In this document: positions 56,976 to 64,000 of the stretch, in pieces | Numbering within the stretch: position 1 is the stretch's first letter | Layout of the letters: the number at the start of each line of letters is the position of its first letter | Source: JADKAV01 sp963818505 | Lineage (GTDB): Bacteria > Actinomycetota > Actinomycetes > S36-B12 > UBA10799 | Length of the DNA: 64,000 nt | Assembly (NCBI GenBank): GCA_963818505.1 | Contig: CAWFSJ010000005.1 | Location: forward strand, 682,001 to 746,000 | Reading direction: 5' to 3' | Position numbers and translations under genes: made by a program | The notes under the pieces: generated by a model | Database searches by the model: none | The model's input: the letters and a program-made list of their open reading frames with translations, nothing else | Told to the model about the DNA's origin: nothing

Positions 56976-57009
56976 AAGAGCCACGTCACCCCTGTGCGGC
57001 GTGGCTCTT
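56976..57009 (+). terminator. Hairpin between sigma fusion gene and heptose operon
   Basis: AAGAGCCACG (56976-56985) and CGTGGCTCTT (57000-57009) are a perfect 10-bp stem with a 14-base loop, 12 bases after the stop codon of the fusion gene. No T-tract, but actinobacterial terminators often lack one. It suggests that the downstream operon has its own promoter. Confidence 0.7.
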
Positions 57010-57056
57010 CGCCGTGTCCGGTGCACCAGCAGAAGGGGATCGTCGCCCCGCGCTTC

Positions 57057-57062
57057 GGGTAT
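57057..57062 (+). promoter_or_regulatory. Candidate SigB/SigF-type -10 (GGGTAT) before the heptose operon
   Basis: GGGTAT, a perfect match to the -10 core of SigB/SigF-group promoters, lies 75 bases upstream of the gmhB start, after the terminator. A matching GTTT -35 is not seen at 13-17 bases upstream. Inference only; if real, it could be the target of the fusion sigma factor. Confidence 0.4.
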
Positions 57063-57136
57063 GAATCCCGCGCCTGTGGGAAAGAATCCACGACTCTTGC
57101 GAACCGTCTGCGGGCCGCAGAAAGAAGGAGCAACCC

Positions 57137-57673
57137 ATGCCCATCATCGATGCGGTTCTCTTCGATCGGGATCACACGATCACCATCGACGACCCGCCCT
57201 ATAACGGTGACCCAGACAAGGTCAGGCCGGTTCCTGGCGCGGCCGCGGCCGTGCGCAGGCTGCGAGACGCAGGCATCCCCGTAGGGGTGGTGAGCAACCA
57301 GGCCGGCATCGGTCTGGGACTGATCACAGTCGAGCAGGTGGAGGCCGTGAACGCCCGGGTCGACGAACTGGTCGGGCCCTTCGACACCTGGCAGTACTGT
57401 CCGCACGCGCCGGTGGATGAGTGCAGTTGCCGCAAGCCCGCACCCGGCCTGGTGCTGCGCGCCGCAGACGCCCTGGGCGTGCAGCCGCAGAACGTCGTCG
57501 TCATCGGTGACACCGTGATGGATGTTGGGGCTGCAGAGGCGGCTCGGGCTGCCGGGATCCTCATCCCTACCGAACGCACCCTGCCGGGGGAGATCGCCGG
57601 GGCCGGACGCTGGTTCGCCGACCTCGGGCAGGCAGTTGAATGGGTCCTGATCCAGCGCGAGCAGGCGGCCTGA
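57137..57673 (+). CDS. gmhB: D-glycero-D-manno-heptose 1,7-bisphosphate phosphatase-like HAD protein
   Basis: 178-residue HAD-IIIA phosphatase. Motif I is AVLFDRDHTIT (DxD), motif II VVSNQAG, motif III and IV around CSCRKPAPGLVL and VVIGDTVMDV. The zinc loop CPHAPVDECSCRKP is the GmhB signature and is absent from histidinol phosphatases without it. It should remove the C7 phosphate from heptose 1,7-bisphosphate. AAGGAG lies 6 bases before the ATG. It is the first gene of a tightly packed cluster with gmhA and hldE further down. Confidence 0.88.
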   Translation: MPIIDAVLFDRDHTITIDDPPYNGDPDKVRPVPGAAAAVRRLRDAGIPVGVVSNQAGIGLGLITVEQVEAVNARVDELVGPFDTWQYCPHAPVDECSCRKPAPGLVLRAADALGVQPQNVVVIGDTVMDVGAAEAARAAGILIPTERTLPGEIAGAGRWFADLGQAVEWVLIQREQAA

Positions 57674-57675
57674 GA

Positions 57676-58686
57676 ATGGCCCGCAGAGTCCTCATCACCC
57701 GGCTCGACAGCGCGGGTGACGTCATCCTGGCCACCCCTGCGATCCGGGCGGTGGCAGCATCCGGGGCCGACGTCACGTTGCTGTGCTCGTCGCAGGGTGA
57801 GCCAGCCGCGCGGCTGGTACCGGACCTGCACGAGGTGCTGGTCTTCGATGCTCCCTGGGTGCACGGCAGCCCGCCGCCAGTGCGCGCGGGCGACCTGGCC
57901 AAGCTCGTCGTCGGTCTGCGCCGCCGGCGTTTCGAGGAAGCTCTGATCCTCACCTCGTCCTTCCAAAGTAGCCTTCCGACGGCGCTGCTTCTGAGGTTGT
58001 CCGGCGTGGGCCGAATCTGCGGTATCAGTAGCGACTACCCAGGCAGCCTGCTGGATGTCCGGGTAGTCGTGGAGGAGGACCTGCACGAATCGCAGCGGGG
58101 GGCGGCTGTCGCGGCGGCCGCCGGGTACCCCATCGACGGGCGTGGGCCGCGTATCCGCGGTCATCTGCCCACCGTCAATTGGGCCGGCAAGCGCAGCCCG
58201 TATGTGGTCGTCCACCCCGGGGCTGATGCCCCTGCCCGTTGCTGGGATCGCGACCGCGCCCGCGAAGCGGTCGAGCTCCTGAGTGACGAAGGATTCCAGG
58301 TCGTCGTGACCGGGGCGTCGGGCGAGCGGAGCCTGACCAAACATGTGGCCGGGGACACCGGCGTGGACCTGGGCGGGCGAACCACTCTGGCCGAACTGGC
58401 GGCAGTGATCAAAGCTGCTGACGCCCTGGTCATCGGCAACACTGGACCCGCCCATCTGGGCGCGGCGCTCGGGGTCCCTGTCGTGTCCCTGTTCGCCCCG
58501 GTGGTGCCCGCTATCAAATGGGCGCCGTTCACCGAACGGCTCATGGTGCTGGGGGATCAACACGCGGCCTGCGCGGACACAAGGGCGCGGCAGTGCCCGG
58601 TTCCAGGCCATCCATGCCTCTCGTCAATCAGTGCCAACGACGTGCTGGAGGCTGTTCGCTGCCTGGTCGGGACGGTGGCGGCATGA
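57676..58686 (+). CDS. GT9 family glycosyltransferase (heptosyltransferase-like)
   Basis: 336-residue ADP-heptose:LPS heptosyltransferase-family (GT9) protein. The N-terminal VLITRLDSAGDVILATPAIRA, a central YVVVHPGADAPARCWDRDRA, and the C-terminal ADALVIGNTGPAHLGAALGVPVVSLFAP (D.....GPxH motif) mark the family. ATG at 57676 is 2 bases after gmhB. In Gram-negative bacteria GT9 enzymes add heptose to the lipopolysaccharide core; in this monoderm the acceptor must be something else. The stop overlaps the next start (ATGA). Confidence 0.9.
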   Translation: MARRVLITRLDSAGDVILATPAIRAVAASGADVTLLCSSQGEPAARLVPDLHEVLVFDAPWVHGSPPPVRAGDLAKLVVGLRRRRFEEALILTSSFQSSLPTALLLRLSGVGRICGISSDYPGSLLDVRVVVEEDLHESQRGAAVAAAAGYPIDGRGPRIRGHLPTVNWAGKRSPYVVVHPGADAPARCWDRDRAREAVELLSDEGFQVVVTGASGERSLTKHVAGDTGVDLGGRTTLAELAAVIKAADALVIGNTGPAHLGAALGVPVVSLFAPVVPAIKWAPFTERLMVLGDQHAACADTRARQCPVPGHPCLSSISANDVLEAVRCLVGTVAA

Positions 58687-59643
58687 AGGTCCTGATGTGG
58701 CATGTCCACGGTTCATGGTCCACGGCCTTTGTTCAGGGCGCCCACGAGGTGATCGTGCCGGTGACTGGTGACCGTGGCCCCGATGGGCGCGGCCGGCCAG
58801 ACACTTACGACTGGCCATCGGACGTGCGGGAGGTGCCGGTCGACGAACTCGCCCACGAGCACTTCGACGTGGTGGTTCTGCAACGTCCGCACGAGATCGA
58901 CCTGGTCCGGCAGTGGTGCGGCATGTGGCCGGGAGTCGACGTCCCGGCCGTGTACGTGGAGCACAACACACCGCGGGAATCCCCAGTCGACTCCAGACAT
59001 CCGATGGCCGAACAGTCCCTGATCCCGATCGTGCACGTCACACATTTCAACGCCCTGATGTGGGACAACGGGCGAGCGCAGGTCCAGGTGGTGGAACACG
59101 GGATCCCGGACCCGGGTCTGCGGTACACGGGCAGGTTGCCGCGAGCGGCATACGTCACCAATGAGCCGATCCGGCGCGGTCGGGTGACCGGGATGGATCT
59201 GCTGGCCGAGGTCGCAGCGGTCGCACCGGTCGACGCCTTCGGGATCGACACCGCACCCCTGACGAACGGCTCCTACCGACACGACATCGTCGGACATGGC
59301 GACGTGGCCCACAACGCGCTGCACGACTTGCTCGCCGGGCGCAGGGTCTACGTACATCTGTGTCGCTGGACGAGCCTTGGCCTGTCCATGCTCGAGGCGA
59401 TGTACCTGGGCATGCCGGTGGTCGCGCTGTCGACCACGCAGGCCCCCGAGGGGCTTGCCGAGAGTCCGGCCGTCATCACCAACGACCTTGAACGCTTGCG
59501 CGCCGCCGTGCGCGAGTACATCCACGACCCCGGCCACCGCGCAAGCCGTCGGCCGCGGGTGCCGCACCGCCGTCATCGATCGCTACAGCCTGCAGCGGTT
59601 CCAGACCGACTGGGACCGCGTACTGAAGGAGGTCCACGGATGA
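58683..59643 (+). pseudogene. GT4-like glycosyltransferase gene with one +1 frameshift
   Basis: Glycosyltransferase of 319 residues if one base is removed. The first frame runs from ATG 58683 (KVLMWHVHGSW start, VYVEHNTPRESP, VTGMDLLAEVAAVAPVDAFG, SLGLSMLEAMYLGMPVVALS) to about 59530. Coding similarity then continues in the next frame (ATAQAVGRGCRTAVIDRYSL to EVHG stop at 59643). The likely extra base is in the CCCC run 59528-59531. The shifted-frame stop overlaps the next gene's ATG (ATGA), showing that this was the original end. Without correction the frame fuses into the following gene. A sequencing error, true inactivation or phase variation are all possible. The EX7E site is not complete (MLEAMYLG). 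Confidence 0.75.
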
Positions 59644-60877
59644 GGATCGCAATGGTTTCCGAACATGCCAGCCCCTTGGCCGTCCTGGGAGGGGAGGATG
59701 CCGGTGGGCAGAACGTCCACGTCGACGCGCTGTCGCGAGCCCTGGCCCGACGTGGTCACGAGGTGATCGTGCACACGCGCCGGGACGACCCTGACCTGCC
59801 CGCCTACGTCGAGTTGGCGCCGGGGGTCCGCGTTCACCACATGGACGCCGGGCCCGCTGAACCCGTGCCCAAGGACGAGTTCGGCCCCTTCCTGCCGAAG
59901 ATGTCCGAGGTGCTGCAAGAGCAGTGGACCCGGTGGCAGCCGGACATCGTCCACTCACACTTCTGGATGAGCGGCATCGCTGCCCAGCCAGCCGCGGAAA
60001 GTCTGGATGTGCCCACGGCCATCACCTTCCATGCGCTGGGAGTGGTGAAGAAGCGTCATCAGGGGCACGCGGACACGAGCCCGCCGGCGCGGATCCCCGG
60101 GGAGCGGCAGCTGATGACACACGTTGACCGTGTGATCGCGACTTGCAGTGACGAGGTCGATGAACTGCGCAAACTCGTCGGAGAGCAGGCGAACATCGAC
60201 GTCGTGCCCTGCGGGGTGGACTCGCAAGAAGTTCGTGCCCGCGGACGACGACACCCTGCTGCCCCAGAGGCGCTATACCCACCGGGTGCTTTCGTTGAGC
60301 CGCCTTGTGCCCCGCAAGGGCGTGGGCGAGGCGGTGGAGATGCTGCGCGATCTCCCGGACGTGGAACTGGTCGTTGCCGGGGGTCCTGACCGTGCAGGCA
60401 ATCGACACAGATCCTGAGGTTGCTCGGCTTCGCGAACTGGCTGCGGAGCTCGGTGTTGCAGAACAAGTGCAGTTCGTCGGGGCAGTCTCCCGCGAGGACA
60501 TCCCCCGGCTGCTGGCTGGTGTGGATGTGGCCGTCTGCCTGCCCTGGTACGAGCCGTTCGGCATCGTGCCCCTGGAGATCATGGCCTGCGCCAGGCCGCT
60601 CGTGGGCACGGCAGTGGGCGGTTTGCTGGACACTGTCGACGACGGGCGCACCGGACTTCTTGTGCCGCCGAAGTCGCCGCAGATGGCAGCCCGGGCCGTG
60701 CAGCGGTTGCTTGCCGATGCGGACCTGCGCGCCCGTATGGGCGCCCGCGCACGACGCAAGGTCGAGCGCTTGTACGACTGGGACCGAGTGGCTCAGGCGA
60801 CCGAGTCCGTCTACGAACAGATGAGTTCGCAACGCCGCACTCGCCGTGGCCTTGCGTTGGGCCGGACGGGCAGCTGA
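59640..60877 (+). pseudogene. GT4 glycosyltransferase gene with two apparent +1 frameshifts
   Basis: GT4 (glycosyl transferase group 1) of about 411 residues when two single-base insertions are corrected. N-terminal part: MRIAMVSEHASP, GGEDAGGQNVHVDALSRAL, HSHFWMSGIA. The frame changes between 60221 and 60230 (VVPCGVD then KKFVPADDDTLLPQRRY and VLSLSRLVPRKG) and again at about 60379-60405 (VVAGGPDRAG then IDTDPEVARLRELAAELG). The last part has the active EX7E motif in WYEPFGIVPLEIMACARP. The final stop (60875-60877) overlaps the gmhA ATG. The GGQN motif recalls MshA-type and sucrose-phosphate synthase-type retaining transferases. Confidence 0.75.
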
Positions 60878-61491
60878 TGACCGCCGTCAGGGTCACACCA
60901 TCCCCGCTCGACGTTGTCGAGGAGGGCATCGTAGAAGAGCATCGGGCGGCGACCCTGAACGCGTTGGGCCAGTCGGGTCCGGCTCTGGACCGCGCGGCCT
61001 CGTGGGGCCGGCGTCTGGCTGACAGGATGCTGGCAGGCCGCCGACTGTTGGTCTGTGGCAACGGCGGCAGTGCCGCAGAAGCGCAGCATCTCACCGCCGA
61101 GATTGTTGGGCGCTTCCGTCACGACCGTGCGCCGTTCTCGGCGATCTCATTGCACGCCGAGACTTCGTCGCTGACGGCAATCGCCAACGACTATGGCGTC
61201 CAACACATGTTCGCCAGACAGGTCGAGGCGCACGCACGCGCGGGCGACGTGCTCATCCTGCTGTCCACGAGCGGGCACAGCCAGAACCTGCTGGAGGCGG
61301 CCGAACGCGCCGGAAGGCTGGGTGTGACGACGTGGGCCATGACCGGTCCGGTGCCGAACCCACTTGCACAACTCTGTGACGAGGTAGCGGTCATCGGTTC
61401 CTCGTCCACGAGTGCGGTTCAGGAAGTGCAGCTGGTCGCCATCCACATCCTGTGCGCAACGTTCGACGCGCAAGTGCGGCGGGCGTCATGA
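60877..61491 (+). CDS. gmhA: Sedoheptulose 7-phosphate isomerase
   Basis: 204-residue SIS-domain isomerase that starts heptose synthesis by converting sedoheptulose 7-phosphate to D-glycero-D-manno-heptose 7-phosphate. Motifs are LLVCGNGGSAAEAQHLTAEI, GRFRHDRAPFSAISLHAETS, NDYGVQHMFARQVEAHA, VLILLSTSGHSQNLLEAA and late STSAVQEVQLVAIHILC. The E in EVQ and H in IHIL match GmhA catalytic residues. A 14-residue N-terminal extension precedes homology. Start overlaps the preceding stop by one base (TGATG). Confidence 0.93.
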   Translation: MTAVRVTPSPLDVVEEGIVEEHRAATLNALGQSGPALDRAASWGRRLADRMLAGRRLLVCGNGGSAAEAQHLTAEIVGRFRHDRAPFSAISLHAETSSLTAIANDYGVQHMFARQVEAHARAGDVLILLSTSGHSQNLLEAAERAGRLGVTTWAMTGPVPNPLAQLCDEVAVIGSSSTSAVQEVQLVAIHILCATFDAQVRRAS

Positions 61492-62903
61492 CGGCGGCCG
61501 GCTCGCGGTCGCCGCTGGTGGTCATCGGGGACGCGATGCTCGACATCGACCTCACAGGGTCGGTGTCCAGGCTGTGCCCGGACGAGCCGGCGCCAGTCGT
61601 GGACTCGATCGACGAGTTCGCCCGGCCTGGCGGGGCGGGCCTTGCCGCGCTTATCGCCGCACAATCACATCCGGTCGTGTTGATCACAGCGATCGCCCGG
61701 GACGCGGCCGGCGAGCGGCTCACCCACATGCTCGAGTCCCGGATGACGGTGATCAACCTTGGTGCCGACAGCACAGTGGTCAAGACCCGGGTGCGAGTGG
61801 CCGATCGGACCCTGCTGCGGATGGATCAGAGCACATCTGCGGGGTTCCCCCTGCGCGCAGCCCATCCGGATCTCGACGACGTCCTCGCCGAGGCCGCCGC
61901 CGTGCTGGTGAGTGACTACGGCCTCGGAGTGACTTCGCATGCCAGGATCAGGTCGGCTCTCGGGGTAGCACCGCTGGTCTGGGACCCTCACCCTCGGGGC
62001 ACACGTCCAGTGCCGGGGGTCACGACCGTCACGCCCAACGTGCGGGAGGCCCAGCACTTCAGCGGGGACGCTGGCAACGACCTGCCCAGTTCCATACGCC
62101 AGGGCAAAGACCTCGCCAAGAAGTGGCGGGCCCGAAGTGTCACCGTCACCCTCGGAAGCCGCGGTGCGGTCGTGTGCGCGTCACGGCGTACTCCGTTGAT
62201 CGTTCCCGCCGAGCAGTCGATCGCAGGCGACACCTGTGGTGCCGGTGACGCTTGCGCTGCCGGTATAGCAGTGGGTCTGGCTCAGGGTCAGGACATCGCC
62301 GAAGCCGTGCGCACAGGGGTGGACGGTGCGGCGGACTTCCTTAGCAGTGGAGGGGCCTGCCGGGCACTGGACGATCCGGACGCCGGGCGGTCCGATGCGC
62401 GGGGCACGCAGGCCGAGGCTATGGCCGGAGCTGTTCGCCAGCGCGGTGGGACGGTCGTGCTGGCCGGCGGCTGTTTCGATCTGCTGCATGCCGGCCACGT
62501 CAAGTACCTGCGTGCCGCCCGCGCACTTGGCGACTGCCTCATAGTGGCCCTGAACAGCGACTCCAGCGTGCGGCACCTGAAGGGATCGCAACGCCCACTG
62601 GTCCCGCAGGAGGATCGGGCAACCGTCCTGCAGGCCCTCGATTGCGTGGACGCCGTGGAGATCTTCGAGGAGCACACCGCCACAGAGGTCGTGCGACGCC
62701 TGAAACCGCACATTTTCGCCAAGGGCGGCGATTACCACGAAGATGCGATTCCCGAAGCCCGCGTCGTGCGCGAGCACGGCGGTGAGGTGGTCGTTCTCCC
62801 CACTTTGCAGGGCCGCAGCACAACGCTGCTGGTCGAATCAGCGCGCGCCGGAACTGGCGCCATCGAAGAGGAGGATGAGCAATGTCAGACGCAACCGGCC
62901 TAG
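61488..62903 (+). CDS. hldE: Bifunctional heptose-7-phosphate kinase / heptose-1-phosphate adenylyltransferase
   Basis: 471-residue two-domain enzyme. The N-terminal PfkB/ribokinase-like domain (about 1-310) has VVIGDAMLDIDLTGSVSRL, GGAGLAALIA and the catalytic GDTCGAGDACAAG. The C-terminal nucleotidyltransferase domain (about 325-460) has VLAGGCFDLLHAGHVKYL (HxGH), LNSDSSVRHLKG and EIFEEHTATEVVRRLKP. Together these perform the kinase and ADP-activation steps on either side of GmhB. ATG 61488 overlaps the gmhA stop (ATGA). RfaE domain order is as in E. coli. Confidence 0.92.
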   Translation: MTAAGSRSPLVVIGDAMLDIDLTGSVSRLCPDEPAPVVDSIDEFARPGGAGLAALIAAQSHPVVLITAIARDAAGERLTHMLESRMTVINLGADSTVVKTRVRVADRTLLRMDQSTSAGFPLRAAHPDLDDVLAEAAAVLVSDYGLGVTSHARIRSALGVAPLVWDPHPRGTRPVPGVTTVTPNVREAQHFSGDAGNDLPSSIRQGKDLAKKWRARSVTVTLGSRGAVVCASRRTPLIVPAEQSIAGDTCGAGDACAAGIAVGLAQGQDIAEAVRTGVDGAADFLSSGGACRALDDPDAGRSDARGTQAEAMAGAVRQRGGTVVLAGGCFDLLHAGHVKYLRAARALGDCLIVALNSDSSVRHLKGSQRPLVPQEDRATVLQALDCVDAVEIFEEHTATEVVRRLKPHIFAKGGDYHEDAIPEARVVREHGGEVVVLPTLQGRSTTLLVESARAGTGAIEEEDEQCQTQPA

Positions 62904-63571
62904 GAAGAGTTCTGATCACAGGTGGATCGTCGGGGCTCGGAGCGGCCGTAGCGCGCCTTGTGGCCAAGTCCGGGGGTGTCCCATTGATCATGGACCTTGC
63001 ACCTGGTCGCGACGGGCATGCCCACTTCACTGTGGACCTCGCTGACACCGAGATGACCGAGTCAGTGGTCGCGATGATCGCCGAGGATGGCCTCGACGCT
63101 GTCGTCACGTGCGCGGCTGTCGACTCATGCGGCCCGCTGGAATCCGTGAAGACCTCCGACTGGGAACGCGTGGTCCAGGTGAACCTGCTGGGCACAGCGG
63201 CTGTGATCAGGGCGTCGTTGCCGGCCTTGTTCGAATCCGGGGGGCAGGTTGTGACGGTTGCATCCACTCTGGGTCGTAGAGCCCTACCTGATGCCACGGC
63301 CTATTGCGCTTCCAAATTCGGCGTCGTGGGACTCTCCCGGGCCCTCAACGCCGAGTTGGGTGAGCGCCTGCGCGTCACCTGTGTCATGCCGGGCGGTATG
63401 CGTACGGCCTTCTTCGACGGGCGTCCAGCGCAGTATCGACCGGCTCCCGATGCCCCGCTGATGGACCCCGCTGATGTGGCCGAGGTGATCGTGGACGTCT
63501 TGGGTCATCGGGGTACCGCCCATGTCCCCGAGGTCATGATCACGCCCGGTGGTGAGAGGTCATGGCCGTAG
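62882..63571 (+). CDS. Short-chain dehydrogenase/reductase
   Basis: 229-residue classical SDR. The cofactor motif is LITGGSSGLGAAVA (TGxxxGxG), followed by NLLGTAAVIRA, the catalytic Ser in VASTLGRRA and YCASK (YxxxK). It ends in a C-terminal GRP-like PGGMRTAFF. It is not the extended SDR type of HldD (ADP-heptose 6-epimerase), so an epimerase role is unlikely by length; oxidation or reduction of a sugar or linker is more probable. GAGGATGAG precedes the ATG, and the first 22 bases overlap hldE. Confidence 0.87.
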   Translation: MSDATGLGRVLITGGSSGLGAAVARLVAKSGGVPLIMDLAPGRDGHAHFTVDLADTEMTESVVAMIAEDGLDAVVTCAAVDSCGPLESVKTSDWERVVQVNLLGTAAVIRASLPALFESGGQVVTVASTLGRRALPDATAYCASKFGVVGLSRALNAELGERLRVTCVMPGGMRTAFFDGRPAQYRPAPDAPLMDPADVAEVIVDVLGHRGTAHVPEVMITPGGERSWP

Positions 63572-64000
63572 AGGTCCTGGCGCTGCGCGCCGCAGGGATC
63601 GGGGACCTGCTCACCGCCGTACCAGCACTGCGAGCACTGGCCGAGGGGCACTCGCCCAAGGAACTCACGGTCGCTGCGCCCGACTGGCTGCATCCGCTCG
63701 TGGGGCTCATTCCCGGGGTCACCCGAGCAGTCGGAGTCGATCATCTGACGCCCCGGCAGGACCTGTCCAGGACCCTTGTCTTCAACATGCATGGCAGGGG
63801 CCCTCAGAGCCATCAGGCGCTGCTGCGCGCGCACCCCCGGGAACTGGTGGCTTTCGCGTGCCCGACGGTCTGGGAATGCGGACCGGAGTGGTTCATAGAC
63901 CCTGACGAGCCCGAGCGTCATCGCTTCTGCCGGTTGGTGCAATGGGTCGGGATCAACGCCAACCCCGACCAGCTGGCCATCATGCGTCCGCACGTGCAGG
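63562..64000 (+). CDS. Second GT9 heptosyltransferase-like protein (partial, right edge)
   Basis: The first 146 codons of a second GT9 protein run off the window. The opening VLALRAAGIGDLLTAVPALRAL is the GT9 N-terminal signature (GIGDLL..P.LRAL), followed by LVGLIPGVTRAVGVDH and LVFNMHGRGPQSH. Later text contains PDEPERHRFCRLVQWVG. The ATG at 63562 overlaps the SDR stop by 10 bases. The conserved GPxH region lies beyond the edge, so activity cannot be judged. Confidence 0.85.
   Translation, partial: MAVEVLALRAAGIGDLLTAVPALRALAEGHSPKELTVAAPDWLHPLVGLIPGVTRAVGVDHLTPRQDLSRTLVFNMHGRGPQSHQALLRAHPRELVAFACPTVWECGPEWFIDPDEPERHRFCRLVQWVGINANPDQLAIMRPHVQ

Noticed and set aside
58518..60389. A 623-residue two-domain glycosyltransferase fusion
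   Set aside because: The fusion arises only because a +1 shift near 59530 removes the first gene's stop; the ATGA overlap at 59640 and the coding continuation in the other frame show two genes.
59520..60410. Programmed ribosomal frameshifting in the glycosyltransferase genes
   Set aside because: No slippery heptamer with a downstream structure is apparent, and three separate +1 events in two genes are better explained by insertion or sequencing error.
1..64000. rRNA and tRNA genes
   Set aside because: I scanned the non-coding gaps for tRNA-like arms and conserved rRNA blocks by eye and found none; a covariance-model search (tRNAscan-SE, Infernal) would be decisive.

Overview
The window is chromosomal DNA of a high-GC actinobacterium (Actinomycetota). 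The evidence is the GC-rich codon use, many GTG starts, a FemAB/PBP/GT87/DUF5318 set, an actinobacterial inositol-3-phosphate synthase, and two gene strings in the order known from Streptomyces near the origin: trxA-trxB-anti-sigma-sigM-pseudokinase-murJ-DUF6049-NUDIX-pcnA, then ino1-padR-DUF5318-ponA-GT87-alr-femX-rpsF-ssb-rpsR-rplI-dnaB. By that synteny oriC should lie beyond the left edge. I cannot place the organism below phylum from this sequence.

Layout. Positions 1-25.2 kb are the conserved near-origin core: redox, envelope flipping, tRNA maturation, peptidoglycan synthesis, ribosomal proteins and the replicative helicase, with one diguanylate cyclase and one decayed nuclease-like gene. 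Positions 25.2-30 kb are miscellaneous: CPBP membrane protein, DUF222-HNH protein, glycerophosphodiesterase, DUF2889 and an unknown helical protein. Positions 30.1-36.9 kb are a xylose operon (xylF-xylG-xylH, a Gfo/Idh/MocA dehydrogenase, xylA, xylB) with no regulator gene. Positions 37-41.2 kb hold a sulfide:quinone oxidoreductase-like gene with a tiny partner gene and a CsoR/CstR-like palindrome, then an XRE-cupin/B3-B4/amino-acid-exporter operon divergent from a small monooxygenase-like gene. At 41.25-41.39 kb there is a tandem 24-bp repeat abutting a long imperfect inverted repeat. Positions 41.4-54.9 kb carry fadH, a Nei-type glycosylase, a Ser/Thr kinase, DUF4126, siroheme synthase, a CHASE3-HAMP-SpoIIE phosphatase, an aromatic aminotransferase, cydAB, a methyltransferase and a hemerythrin-like protein.

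The most unusual region is 55.0-64.0 kb. A single open frame of 598 codons joins a GT-B glycosyltransferase-like N-terminal half, apparently catalytically dead, to a complete SigB/SigF-type sigma factor. Immediately downstream is a tightly overlapping cluster with all four activities for making ADP-heptose (gmhA, bifunctional hldE, gmhB) plus at least four glycosyltransferases and an SDR; it runs off the right edge. Two of the glycosyltransferase genes contain apparent +1 frameshifts. I infer that the fusion protein may couple a carbohydrate or nucleotide-sugar signal to transcription of this cell-surface heptose glycan cluster.

A recurring pattern is a TANNNT -10 hexamer only 6-8 bases before a start codon that lacks a ribosome binding site, in about a dozen genes. 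This predicts widespread leaderless translation.
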